Origin: Anaerolineae bacterium
Lineage (GTDB): Bacteria > Chloroflexota > Anaerolineae > Aggregatilineales > Aggregatilineaceae
Assembly: GCA_018432315.1 (NCBI GenBank)
Contig: JAHDLB010000043.1
Coordinates: forward strand, 1-64,000
Length of the DNA stretch: 64,000 nt
Direction: 5' to 3'
Shown here: positions 52,152 through 61,700 of the stretch, piece by piece
Position numbering within the stretch: the stretch's first letter is position 1
Layout of the letters: each line of letters starts with the position of its first letter
The notes under the pieces: model-generated
Told to the model about the DNA's origin: nothing
The model's database searches: none
Seen by the model: only the letters and a program-made list of their open reading frames with translations
Made by a program: the position numbers and the translations under genes

Positions 52152-53000
52152 GTGCGCGGTACGAGCCGCGCGCGCGTGGTCGCCGGGTGGTTCGACGAGG
52201 CGGCGGCGCGGGCCGAGCGCGACGTCGTCCCCGTGTTGGCGCCGCTGGTTGCCGATTTCGTCCGCTACGCGCAGCCTGGGCCGGCGGACGTCGTGCTGGA
52301 CGTGGGAACCGGCACCGGGCCGGTCGCCCGCCTGATCGCGCCACACGTGCGGCAGGTCGTCGGGCTGGACGTCTCGGCGCGCTCGCTGGCGATTGCCCGG
52401 CACAGCCTCGCGCCGGGCCGGGGCGCGGTCGTCCAGGCGGCAATCGAGGATGCGCCGTTCCGGCGCGGGACGTTCTCGTTGGTCCTGGCGTCGTTCGGGC
52501 TGAACGCGACCGAGCCGGGCCGGGCGCTGCGGGCTATCTGGCGCTGCCTGGCGCCGGGGGGCAGGCTGGCGATCCAGGAGTGGGGGCCAGCGGATGCGGC
52601 CAGCCACGCGCTCGACGAACTGCTGGCGGCTCACGCCGTCGCCGAGCCGGATGGTGCGCTGGCGGCGCTGCGCGCGTCGCCGGACGAGCTGGGACCCCTC
52701 TGGCGCGACTATCTCCAGGACCCCGACGATGTCCGTGACTGGCTGGAAGATGCCGGGTTCGCCGTGCTGGACGCGGTCGAAGTCGCCCCGGTGACCCTCC
52801 GGCTGGAGACGCCGGACGTGTTTTTGCGCTACCTGCTGGCCCCGGCGTTCCGGCATCGCGAGGTCACGGCGATGCCGCCCGGCGCGCGGTCGGCCTTTCT
52901 GGAGGCGGCCCGCGCCCGGCTGGCGGCGGATGCCGGACCCGGCGGCGCGCTGACGTGGCAGCCGGTCGTGCTGCGCGCGCGGGCGCAGCTCAAGGGATGA
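52152..53000 (+). CDS. class I SAM-dependent methyltransferase
   Basis: The 282-residue protein has motif I VVLDVGTGTGPVARLIAPH (near 48-66) and VVGLDVSARSLAIARHSL, the usual Rossmann methyltransferase start, and a helical C-terminus. The GTG start at 52152 directly abuts the stop of the ligase gene, so translation is probably coupled. The N-terminal extension VAGWFDEAAARAERDVVPVLAPLVADFVRYAQP is typical of small-molecule or ubiquinone/menaquinone-like methyltransferases. Acceptor unknown; possibly acts on the ligase product. Confidence 0.86.
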   Translation: MRGTSRARVVAGWFDEAAARAERDVVPVLAPLVADFVRYAQPGPADVVLDVGTGTGPVARLIAPHVRQVVGLDVSARSLAIARHSLAPGRGAVVQAAIEDAPFRRGTFSLVLASFGLNATEPGRALRAIWRCLAPGGRLAIQEWGPADAASHALDELLAAHAVAEPDGALAALRASPDELGPLWRDYLQDPDDVRDWLEDAGFAVLDAVEVAPVTLRLETPDVFLRYLLAPAFRHREVTAMPPGARSAFLEAARARLAADAGPGGALTWQPVVLRARAQLKG

Positions 53001-53204
53001 TCAGTCGGTGTAAATGGCGACCAGCCCGGACAGCACGCCCAGACCTAGCGTGATCATCAGGCTGACCCCGAAAATGGACGTCAGCCGGTCGGACGGGTAG
53101 TACAGGAGATACACGCCGATCGCGGTGAACGCGATCAGCGAGGCGAACGCGGCCCAGTACACGGGCACTTCTTTGGATGGGGGGCGGGAAAACTCAGTGG
53201 TCAT
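53001..53204 (-). CDS. small two-helix membrane protein
   Basis: The 67-residue protein has two hydrophobic helices (about 15-35 and 41-63) joined by a short polar turn. No family is recognised. It is the last gene of the minus-strand addAB operon and its stop codon abuts that of the convergent methyltransferase gene, with no space for a terminator of normal size between them. Confidence 0.7.
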   Translation of the reverse strand: MTTEFSRPPSKEVPVYWAAFASLIAFTAIGVYLLYYPSDRLTSIFGVSLMITLGLGVLSGLVAIYTD

Positions 53205-53209
53205 TGGTT

Positions 53210-53857
53210 TCAGGGTTGGGTGGCAAACCGGATCAGGCCGAATCCCTGCCAGGGAGTCGACGGGGGATAGTATATCGTTTCTGCGGCGGGCGGCGAGTCC
53301 CCGCTGATGACGAACAGCCCGATCACGGCGTCGCCGGGGAGCAGTTCCGCCTGGTCGAGATCGGACCGGGATGGCACGACCAATACCTCCAGCCGCCGCC
53401 CCGCGTATTGCAGGCTGACCTGGTCGGCCAACAGGCTCACGCGGTCCGGCGGCCCCAGGGCGGCCAGCACGTCGCCAGCGCTCATCAGCGCGGGGTTGGC
53501 GTCCTGCCGCCAGTCGCGCGTCAGGTGGTAGCTGTGCGTCGCCCAGTAGAGCAGCACCGGCAGGGGCCGCTCCGCACTATTCGTCCACGTGAAGGCGATC
53601 AGCGGATCGTACCCGCCCGGCTGGAGCCCTTCGACGACGGTTACGCTGGCCGGCGCGACGCGGCGCGATTCGCGCAGCCCGGCGAGCACGTCATCGGGCG
53701 ACAGGGACGCGAAGCACAGCCCGTTCCAGCAGCCGCTTTCGTCGGGGAACGGGAAGCCCGCCCCGTTGTGGCCCTGCTGGCCGAGCCAGCGCGCCCCCGC
53801 CGCGCCCGCGATCAGGACCGCGAAGAGGGCGGCGAGCAGCCACCCGAACAGCTTCAC
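53210..53857 (-). CDS. single-pass membrane protein, unknown function
   Basis: The 215-residue protein has an N-terminal membrane helix (about 3-24) and an exported domain with two cysteines (SGCWNGLCFASL) and a beta-rich middle. No family is recognised. I use GTG 53857, which lies 5 nt after the permease-like stop; an in-frame ATG at 53887 is an alternative. It lies inside the addAB transcript. Confidence 0.7.
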   Translation of the reverse strand: MKLFGWLLAALFAVLIAGAAGARWLGQQGHNGAGFPFPDESGCWNGLCFASLSPDDVLAGLRESRRVAPASVTVVEGLQPGGYDPLIAFTWTNSAERPLPVLLYWATHSYHLTRDWRQDANPALMSAGDVLAALGPPDRVSLLADQVSLQYAGRRLEVLVVPSRSDLDQAELLPGDAVIGLFVISGDSPPAAETIYYPPSTPWQGFGLIRFATQP

Positions 53858-53861
53858 CGTC

Positions 53862-54845
53862 TCATTCCCGGCCCGGCAGCGAGGCATGCCGGGCGGCCAG
53901 CCGCAGCAGGCCATTGGTGATCAGCCCCAGCGCGAGGACGATCACCAGCACCAGCCCGCCGACCAGCACCCCGTACTCGACGTCGGCCCACATCTCGAAC
54001 TGCGTGCGCAGGTCCATCAGGCGCAGGCCGTGGTCCCCGGCCAGCGCGAGGATCACGTGATCGCGCCACGAGCCCGCGTCGGACGTGTACCACGATGCCC
54101 GGCCATTCACGTCGATCGCCAGCAGCGCCAGCCCAAAGGCGAACCATTGACCGATCACCACGGCCAGCCGCAGCAGGCTCGCGATCTGGCGGCGGCGAAT
54201 GACCGTCGCCAGGCTGAGCCCCAGCGCGGCGTTGAAGCCGATCAGGGCCAGCGGCAGGACGAGCGAGGCGGTCATCCCGGCGGCGAGCAGGGCCAGCCCG
54301 GCTTCGAGCGGCACGTCCGGCGTGATCCCGACCAGGTACAGGTCCAGGTGGCGGCCCTGGTAGGCGGTCAGGTCGACCAGCATCCGCCCGGCGAAGAACA
54401 GGCGTGGCACGATGATGATCGCCAGCAGCCAGCGCAGTTGGTAGAACATGGCCGCCCAGCGCGCCCAGATCGCCAGCTCGCCGCCGTGGCTGGTGATCTT
54501 GAGTGTTTCCCAGGTGCCGCGCGCCTGCTCGATCGCCAGGGCGTTCGCCGGGCCCAAGATGGCGAGGAGCATGGCGAAGAACTGGACGAGCGCCAGCGGG
54601 AAATACAGGACGGCGAACAACGGCGAGCCGTGAAAACTACTCAGGCCCAGGGGCGTGTCCTGCTGGGCCATGCGGTAGCTGAACAGCAGCACGGCGATGA
54701 GCACCCCGGCGCCGATCACGTTGATCGCCAGCCGGATGAGCGGCGGGTGGCGGCGTTCTTCGCGCTGGAGCATGTAGCGCAGCATCGGGTTGCCGGGCCG
54801 CGCCCAGGGTGGGACCTGCGCCAACAGGTAATCGTGCGCTCGCAT
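53862..54845 (-). CDS. ABC-2-like permease without an adjacent ATPase
   Basis: The 327-residue protein has about six membrane helices and the overall form of an ABC-2 membrane subunit: NPMLRYMLQREERRHPPLI (cytoplasmic head), ALAIEQARGTWETLKITSHGGELAIWAR (near 108-135, an elbow-like segment) and a helical end. No ATPase lies in the same operon, so a partner would have to come from elsewhere, or the protein may work otherwise. It is 18 nt downstream of addA. Start ATG 54845. Confidence 0.72.
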   Translation of the reverse strand: MRAHDYLLAQVPPWARPGNPMLRYMLQREERRHPPLIRLAINVIGAGVLIAVLLFSYRMAQQDTPLGLSSFHGSPLFAVLYFPLALVQFFAMLLAILGPANALAIEQARGTWETLKITSHGGELAIWARWAAMFYQLRWLLAIIIVPRLFFAGRMLVDLTAYQGRHLDLYLVGITPDVPLEAGLALLAAGMTASLVLPLALIGFNAALGLSLATVIRRRQIASLLRLAVVIGQWFAFGLALLAIDVNGRASWYTSDAGSWRDHVILALAGDHGLRLMDLRTQFEMWADVEYGVLVGGLVLVIVLALGLITNGLLRLAARHASLPGRE

Positions 54846-54863
54846 GTGGCTCCCCAGGTCCGG

Positions 54864-57800
54864 TCAGCGCCCGGTGTCCAGCGCCGCCCGGATGTCCTCT
54901 TCGAGATGATTCAGGGCCGCGCGCCAGTCGTCCGGCTTCACCTTCACCAGCCGCCCCGGATAGATGTAGTATAAGAAAGTCTGCGGATATTGCCCGATCC
55001 TGGCTTCGACCGCCGCCGCGTAGACGCCGACCTGCAGCGCGTAGCGCGGGGCGTCCTGTTCGACACGCGGCCAATTGAGGGGCGGCGTCTTGTAGTCCAG
55101 CACGTGCCACTGGCCGCGCCGGTCGCGGTACAGCACGTCGATCGTCCCGTGGATGGCGCGCACCCCGGTATGGTAGACGAACGTCACCTCGCGGTGGACT
55201 TCCTCCGCCCGCTCGATCTCGTGGCGGATGGAGCTGGCCTCGAACCGGCCCAGCAGGTCCAGCGCGCGGCGGATCGCCTCGTCGACCAGGGGCGAATCGG
55301 TCAGCCCGGCGCTCCAGGCGTAGGTTTGCAGCCAGCGGCGCAGGTCGTCGGGGGCCGTCTGGGCGGGCAGCAGCCAGCTTTGCAGCGCCCGGTGGACCAT
55401 GTCGCCGATGATCTGGCCGATGCGCTGCGCTCCGGTCGGGTGGGCGGGCAGGGGGCGGATTGGCTCGGGCATGTCGTAGAGCACGGAGTGGCGGAACGCG
55501 GCCCAGCCATCATCGACCGGCTCGTAATGGCGCGCGCTGCCCAGGCGAGCGATCTGGGTGACCGTGAGGGCGCGGGCCGGGGCGGTGGGGTCGAGGGGGA
55601 TCGCGTCCATCAGTGGGGGCAGCGCTGCCGGCGTGTCGGGGAACGGGCGCCCCGCTCGCACGTTGGGATCATCCCAGAGCGTACCGCGATCGGGCGGGCG
55701 CGGCGACAGGACGTGATCGGGCGGCGGCTGGGCCGGGACGTGGAGCACGCACGCGCCCCAGTCGAAGGCCAGCTTTTCCGGATCGGGATTCGGCTCGCAG
55801 CCGTCAATGTCGAGCGCGGCCAGCCACTGGTCGAGCCACGTGCTGTCCCCGCGCGTCTTCTTCGACTGCGCGCCGCTGACGATCAGCGCGTCCTGGGCGC
55901 GGGTAGCGCCCACGTAGAGCAGGCGGCGGTGCTCGGCAGCTTCGCGCCGGTCGGCCAGCGCGGCGGCCCGGTGCCAGGCGAAGGGCGGCGTTTTGTCGTC
56001 AGGATCGTCGAGCGGGACCTTGCAGGCCGGGCCGCATTCGGGATCGACCAGCAGCGTGCCGTGGCGCGCCTTGTGCTCCCAGGCGGCGTCCGCCAGCACG
56101 ACGACCGGGAATTCCAGCCCCTTGCTCTTGTGGACCGTCATCAGTTTGACGGCGCCTTCGGCCTCGACCGCCGCTTCGCCCTCGCGGACCTCGCGCGTGG
56201 TCAGCTCCTGCGCATAGGCGTTGAACGCGCTCAGCGAGATGCGCCCCGATGCGCGCGCCAGCGTGAACAGCTTTTCCACGTTGCCGCGCCGCCGGGCGCC
56301 GTCGCTCAACCCGGTGAGCGTCGCGGCGTACCCGGTGAGGCTCAGCGCGCGGGCTAGCAGGTCCGCGATGGGCGCGCGCCCGGCCATGTCGCGCAGCTCG
56401 TCCAGCGTGGCGCGGGCGAACTGGCGCGCCTCGGCATCGCGTGCGGGGAACAGCGGCAGGTCGTCGTCGAACAGGGCATCCCACAGCAGGGGCCGCGATC
56501 CGTCCGGCTGGCGAGCCGCCCGCAGCGCGTAGAGCGCGTCGTCGCTCAGGCCGAACAGCGGCGAGCGCAGCGCCACGGCCAGCGAGAGATTGTCCGCCGG
56601 GTCGTGCAGCGCCCGCAGCAGGTGCAGCAGGTCCCAGACTTCCTGGCGGTCGAAATAGCCTTTCCCGGCCACGGTGACATAGGGCAGTCCCGCCGCCTTG
56701 AACACGTCCTCGTACAGCGGCGCGCGGGTCATGGCGCGGAACAGGATCGCGACGTCGCCGTACCCCACCGGGCGGTACGCGCCGCGCCCGCCCTCGCGAG
56801 CGTGATCGGGGACGAAGGCGAGGTCCGGCAGCGCGGCGTGATCCAGCCCGGCATCCCACACGAGCGCGCCGCTTTGCACCAGGGCGTGAATCTGCCCGGC
56901 GATCTCCCACGCTTCCCAGCGCCGCCGCTCGTCGAGCAGCGGGCCATCCTCCAGTTGGGGGATGACGATCACGCGCAGCGGGGCATCGTGCAGCGCCACC
57001 GCGCCCGGCTGGGCGGGGCGGTGCGCGGCCATCTCGCGGTCGAGCGCGATCTCGTAGCGCAAGGCCGGGCCGTCACCGGGCTGGAGCACGCGCCCGAAGA
57101 TGGCGTTGCAGGCGGCTACCAGCCGGCTGTGCGTCCGGAATGAGGTGGACAGCGGCAGGTCCTGGCCGCCGCTGGCGGTGAAGTCGGCCCGCACGCGCCC
57201 AAAGACGCTGACGTCCGCGCCGCGAAAGGCGTAGATGCTCTGCTTGGGATCGCCCACCACGAACAGCCGCCCCTCCGCACCCGCCCGGCCCACCCCCGCG
57301 AGGCGGTAGACGATCTCGCGCTGGGCGTCGTTCGTGTCCTGGAATTCGTCGACCAGGATGTGCCGGATCTCCTCGCCGTAGAACGCCGCCACGCCGGGCG
57401 CCCCTTCGAGCAGCCGCCGCGCCCGGCTCTCCAGGTCGTCGAAATCGAGCGCGGCGCGGGCGTCTTTGGCGCTCTGGTACGTCTCCGCTGCCAGCGCGAT
57501 CGCGGCCCGCCACAGCCCCAGCAGGCGCGCGGCCTGCTCGTCGCGCTTGCAGATCGCCGGCGGGTAGGCTTCCAGCCACGCCTTGAGCGTCTCGCGGACC
57601 GTCTTCAGGGCGGCTTTCGCCCAGTCGACGGCGTCTTTGCTGCCCCAGTTCTTCGCCGAGCCAACGTTCAGTTTGATGGCGGCGATCGTTTCCTGGCCGG
57701 TGGCGAAGAACGCATCGGGCTCGCAGGTCAGCAGGACGTCGCGCCGGGTGTGGACGACCCGCCAGACGTCGGACAGCTTGTCGTCCGGCGGGAGCGCGCC

Positions 57801-58490
57801 GGGCGGCACGGCGTCCAGCGCGGCCCGCCAGTCCGGGTCCCCGCGCAGCGCGTCCAGCCGGGCGCGGACGTCCGTTTGCCAGTCGTTCCGCCACCTGTCC
57901 AGCAGCGTTTCCGGCGGGGTGCCCAGCGCTTCCAGCGCGGGCCGGGCCGTGCTGCTGGGCGCGTACTCGCGCAGCACGGCGCGCACCTCGCGCACGTCAT
58001 AGCGCGCCAGCAGCGCCGCCGCGGGGTGATCGTCCCGGCTCAGCCGGGCGAGCGCCAGCTCGATCGCGTCGTCGAGCACGATCGCGGCCTCGTTCTCGTC
58101 CAGCACCTCGAACCCCGGATCGATCCCGGCCTCGGCGGGGTGGGCGCGCAGCACCTGGGCGCACAGCGTGTGAATGGTGCTGATGCGCGCCGTGGTGAGC
58201 TCGGCCTGCCGTTCCAGCCAGTGATCCAGCGCGGCGGAGTCGCCCCTGGCGGCGGCCTCGGCGAGGCGCGCCTCGATGCGCATCCGCACCCGGTCGCGCA
58301 TTTCGCGCGCGGCCTTCTCGGTGAACGTGATCGCGACGATGGACGACAGCGGCCGGTCCCGGTGCGCGTCGAGCAGGGCGAGGTAGCGCTCGACCAGGAC
58401 GTGCGTCTTGCCACTGCCCGCGCCCGCCGTCACGATCAGGTTGCGGTCGTGGATGGAGATGGCGGCGGCCTGTTCGTCGGTGAATCGCAT
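54864..58490 (-). CDS. addA: AddA-like helicase-nuclease, UvrD family
   Basis: The 1208-residue protein is an AddA-type double-strand-break resection enzyme. Walker A TAGAGSGKTH (about 22-31) and VDEFQDTND (near 380, motif II with DExQ) belong to the UvrD helicase core. LMTVHKSKGLEFPVVVLAD (near 780) is motif V, and AIHGTIDVLYRDRRGQWHVLDYKTPP (near 1115-1140) holds the C-terminal PD-(D/E)XK nuclease residues. AddA pairs with AddB to resect broken DNA for RecA-mediated repair. I start at ATG 58490 (RFTDEQ), the family N-terminus; about 105 residues of open frame upstream are Arg-rich non-coding filler. The 85-residue membrane gene separates it from addB. Confidence 0.92.
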   Translation of the reverse strand: MRFTDEQAAAISIHDRNLIVTAGAGSGKTHVLVERYLALLDAHRDRPLSSIVAITFTEKAAREMRDRVRMRIEARLAEAAARGDSAALDHWLERQAELTTARISTIHTLCAQVLRAHPAEAGIDPGFEVLDENEAAIVLDDAIELALARLSRDDHPAAALLARYDVREVRAVLREYAPSSTARPALEALGTPPETLLDRWRNDWQTDVRARLDALRGDPDWRAALDAVPPGALPPDDKLSDVWRVVHTRRDVLLTCEPDAFFATGQETIAAIKLNVGSAKNWGSKDAVDWAKAALKTVRETLKAWLEAYPPAICKRDEQAARLLGLWRAAIALAAETYQSAKDARAALDFDDLESRARRLLEGAPGVAAFYGEEIRHILVDEFQDTNDAQREIVYRLAGVGRAGAEGRLFVVGDPKQSIYAFRGADVSVFGRVRADFTASGGQDLPLSTSFRTHSRLVAACNAIFGRVLQPGDGPALRYEIALDREMAAHRPAQPGAVALHDAPLRVIVIPQLEDGPLLDERRRWEAWEIAGQIHALVQSGALVWDAGLDHAALPDLAFVPDHAREGGRGAYRPVGYGDVAILFRAMTRAPLYEDVFKAAGLPYVTVAGKGYFDRQEVWDLLHLLRALHDPADNLSLAVALRSPLFGLSDDALYALRAARQPDGSRPLLWDALFDDDLPLFPARDAEARQFARATLDELRDMAGRAPIADLLARALSLTGYAATLTGLSDGARRRGNVEKLFTLARASGRISLSAFNAYAQELTTREVREGEAAVEAEGAVKLMTVHKSKGLEFPVVVLADAAWEHKARHGTLLVDPECGPACKVPLDDPDDKTPPFAWHRAAALADRREAAEHRRLLYVGATRAQDALIVSGAQSKKTRGDSTWLDQWLAALDIDGCEPNPDPEKLAFDWGACVLHVPAQPPPDHVLSPRPPDRGTLWDDPNVRAGRPFPDTPAALPPLMDAIPLDPTAPARALTVTQIARLGSARHYEPVDDGWAAFRHSVLYDMPEPIRPLPAHPTGAQRIGQIIGDMVHRALQSWLLPAQTAPDDLRRWLQTYAWSAGLTDSPLVDEAIRRALDLLGRFEASSIRHEIERAEEVHREVTFVYHTGVRAIHGTIDVLYRDRRGQWHVLDYKTPPLNWPRVEQDAPRYALQVGVYAAAVEARIGQYPQTFLYYIYPGRLVKVKPDDWRAALNHLEEDIRAALDTGR

Positions 58491-58510
58491 AGTGTCGGAC
58501 TCCGTGCTCG

Positions 58511-58768
58511 TTACAGGGGAAGGTCGGCGATCAGCAGGCCGGCGGTCAGCGTGATGGCAGCGATGATCGCGAACGCGGCCAACTGGTTGCGCCGGGTCCA
58601 CTCGATGCGCTTGCGCCCGTACCGGTCCACGCTGGGCGAAAACAACAGCAGGCCGCAGCCGAGCAGCGTCCAGACCGCGCCCACGTAGAAATCGCCGAAC
58701 AGCAGCGTGACGTTGCCCAGCACGAAAAACGCGCCGCCCATGATCTGCTCGGTGGTCCACCCGTTCAT
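58511..58768 (-). CDS. 85-residue three-helix membrane protein between addB and addA
   Basis: The 85-residue protein has about three hydrophobic segments (about 9-27, 29-45 and 61-83). Its ATG overlaps the addB stop by 4 nt (ATGA), and its stop lies 20 nt before addA. No family is known to me. It is a real translationally coupled gene by context, though too small for confident function. Confidence 0.75.
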   Translation of the reverse strand: MNGWTTEQIMGGAFFVLGNVTLLFGDFYVGAVWTLLGCGLLLFSPSVDRYGRKRIEWTRRNQLAAFAIIAAITLTAGLLIADLPL

Positions 58769-61700
58769 GCCACCTCCTCGCCGGGCTGCGGCCCGTCACC
58801 GGCACCGGGTTTCTGGCGGTACGCGCGCGACACGCGGCACAGCGGGCCGAACTCGCAGTAGCTGACGCACTTGCCGCCGTCGAGTTTGCGCGGCTGGACC
58901 GGGAAGCGCCCCTCCCGCGCGGCCAGGACGTGGGCGTGCAGGTGCGCCTGCGCCTGCGCGATCTCGCCGTCCTGGGCGGCGACTTCGCCGCTGGAGTCGC
59001 GGTTGGTGATGTGCCAGAACACGCCCCCGGCCACGCTCAGGCCGCCGTCGATCTGCGCCACGACGTCCTGGGCGGCCAGCAGGTAGATCAGCATCTGGAA
59101 GTCGATCCCGGCGGCCATGTCCGACGCGGAGCGCCGGGCCGAACCGGTCTTGTAGTCGATCACGATGGCGTGCTGGCCCACCACGTCGATCCGGTCGATC
59201 TTGCCGCGGGCGCGCAGCGTCCCCGCCGGGCCGTCGATGCGCAGCGGCGGCTGGCCGCCGAAGCCGAACGCCGCTTCGTGAACCAGCGCGCGGCGCGATC
59301 CGGCAGCGCCCAGTTTGGCGATCGCGCTCCTGCCGCCGGGCTTGAAGGGGCCGGTCCCTTCGAAGTCCTGCCGGACCAGCCACGTCAGGCGGCGCAGCAT
59401 GTTCTCCTGCTCGTGCTGCCACACCGGGCCGGGCCGGAACGCGAACGTCTCCGGCGCGCTGGCGAAGACCTCGGCGGCCTCCTCGCCCAGGATCGCCAGG
59501 GCGCGGTCGGCGTTGTCCGGCGCGAAGTCCAGCCCTTCGGCGGCCAGCCGGCGGTAGGTGCGCTCCAGGATGGCGTGGTAGACCGAGCCGAGCTGGCGCA
59601 CGTCGAGCCCTTCCTCCGGCTCGACCAGTTCCTCGAGGCCCAGCAGCCGCCCGGCGAAAAACCGGAACGGGCACAGGCCGTAGTCGTTGAACTGGCTGGC
59701 GCTCCAGACGCGCTCGGGGCCCAGCCGCCGCGCGACGTGCTCGATCAGATCCGGCTCACCGAGCACGCCGGTGAAGGGGTCGAACCCGGCGGCGCGGTCC
59801 TCGCGGCGCGCCTCGATCGCCTGCCCGCGCAGCACGGCTCGCCAGCGATCGGTTGCCAGCAGGGCATTGTAGGCCGCCGCGGCGCTGGCGAGGTCGCCGG
59901 GGTGCTCGCCGCTGAAAATGGCCGCGGTGGCGACGGCGGCTTCGTCCAGGGTGGCGGCCTGGTGGAGGAGGGGCGCGCCGCCGACCGGCACGCGCTCGAT
60001 TGCGCTGGCGGAAACGTCCACGATGGCGCGGACGGCGGCCCAGAATGGCGAGGGCGGGCAGGGGTTGCCCTTGTCGTCGATGGTGAACCGGCTGAGCGTC
60101 AGCGTGCGGCGGGCGAGGCCGATTGCCTGGTAGAACAGGCTGGCGTCGTCGGCGCGCTCACCCGCGGTCTGGACGGGCAGGCCGCCCGCGGCCAGCGCCA
60201 GCCGCTCGCGGTCGCTGTAGAACACGTCCTGCGCATCCGGCGCGGGGAAGATGCCCTCCGCCAGCCCGAGCAGGAATACGTGATCGTGGGGCAGGCCGCG
60301 CGCTTCCAGGATGTCCGTCGCCAGCACGCGGCCCAACCGGCTCCGCCCGCCGGGCGGCACCACGGTCGCCTGATCGACGGCCAGCGCCAGCTCGGCGCGG
60401 AAATCGGCCCACGCCAGCGGCTCAAGCTCGCCCGCTCCGGCCAGCAGGTCGTACGCGCCGCGCAGCCCGGACAGAATGCGCATGAATTCGCCCAGCGCCG
60501 TGACGTCGCGGGCGGCCCGTTCGGGGCCGGTCGTGGCGCGGATCCGCTCCAGCAGGTGCACGTGAGCGGGCGGCGCGGGGTCCGTCTCGACGCCGTGGGC
60601 GGCGTCCTCGGTGGCGGCTTGCGGGTCCGGCCCGATGAGCTGTTCGATCCAGGCGGTCAGTTCGGTGATCGTGCCGCGCGCCGGGGGCGTGACGCGATCC
60701 ATGAAGCGCGCGAGCGCGTCCGCCAGCGCCGCCGCGTCCGGCGCGTTGTCCTCGTCGGGGCGCTCGCCGTCTTCGTCGGGCGGCGCGTGGCCGGCGGTGC
60801 GCAGGGTGTCGAGCCACGTGTCGCGCCCGCGCACGATCTGGCGCTCCATGCTGACCCGGCTCAATTGCGCGACCTGGTCGCGGGTCAGGTGGGGCGGGAC
60901 GAAATAGGGGCTGTGCAGCGCGTCGAGCAGGTCGCGGCGGCGAAAGTCTCGCTCGTGCAGGTCGATCAGGTCGAGCAGCGCGGCCACTGCCGGATTCTCG
61001 CGGAGCGGCACGTCCTCGCGGACGACGAGCGGCACGTCGTAGGCCCTCGCCGTTTCGCGCAGGGCGCCGCTGTACAGGTCCAGGCGGCGGGTGACGATCG
61101 CGATCGATTCCGGCGGCGCGCCGTCGAGCAGCAGGCGCTTGACGCGTCGCAGCACCGCGCTCACCTCGCGGCCCACGTCCGGCGCTTCGATCAGGCGCAG
61201 GTCTTCCGCGCCGTCGTCGAGCGCGTGGACCGGGGCCGCGCTGTCGAAGACGTGCCCGACGAGGTGATCGAGGGCCGGGACGCGCGCGGTCGCGTCACAT
61301 GGGTCGAGCGCCTGCTCGCGCCACAGGTCCCCGCCGGCAGCCAGCACGCGGCGCCGGGCCTGCTCGAAGCGCCGGAAGCGGCGCCCCTGGTGCGCGTTCG
61401 CGGCGCGCGTCAGGGTGAGGATGGTCTGCTTGGCGTGACGGGCCAGGGCGGTCAACAGCCGGGCGTGGATGTGGTTGAACTGGTCGAATCCGTCGATCAC
61501 CAGCAGGTCCAGCGCCAGCGGGAGCCGCTCGGCGGCGTCCAGGTATTCGAGAGCCAGCCAGCCTGCGCCGTGCCGGTCGACGAGGTGTTTCTCGCGCAGG
61601 ATGTCCTGGTAGCCGCGGTAAATCCGCGCCAGGTCGCGATCTTTCGGGCCGCGCGTTTCGGCCAGCGCGGCGAAGTTTTCGGGGAAGATCAGGGCCTGTT

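Noticed and set aside
58491-58805. Longer AddA start
   Set aside because: The extra 105 residues are Arg-rich and cover the 85-residue membrane gene in another frame; the helicase begins at 58490.
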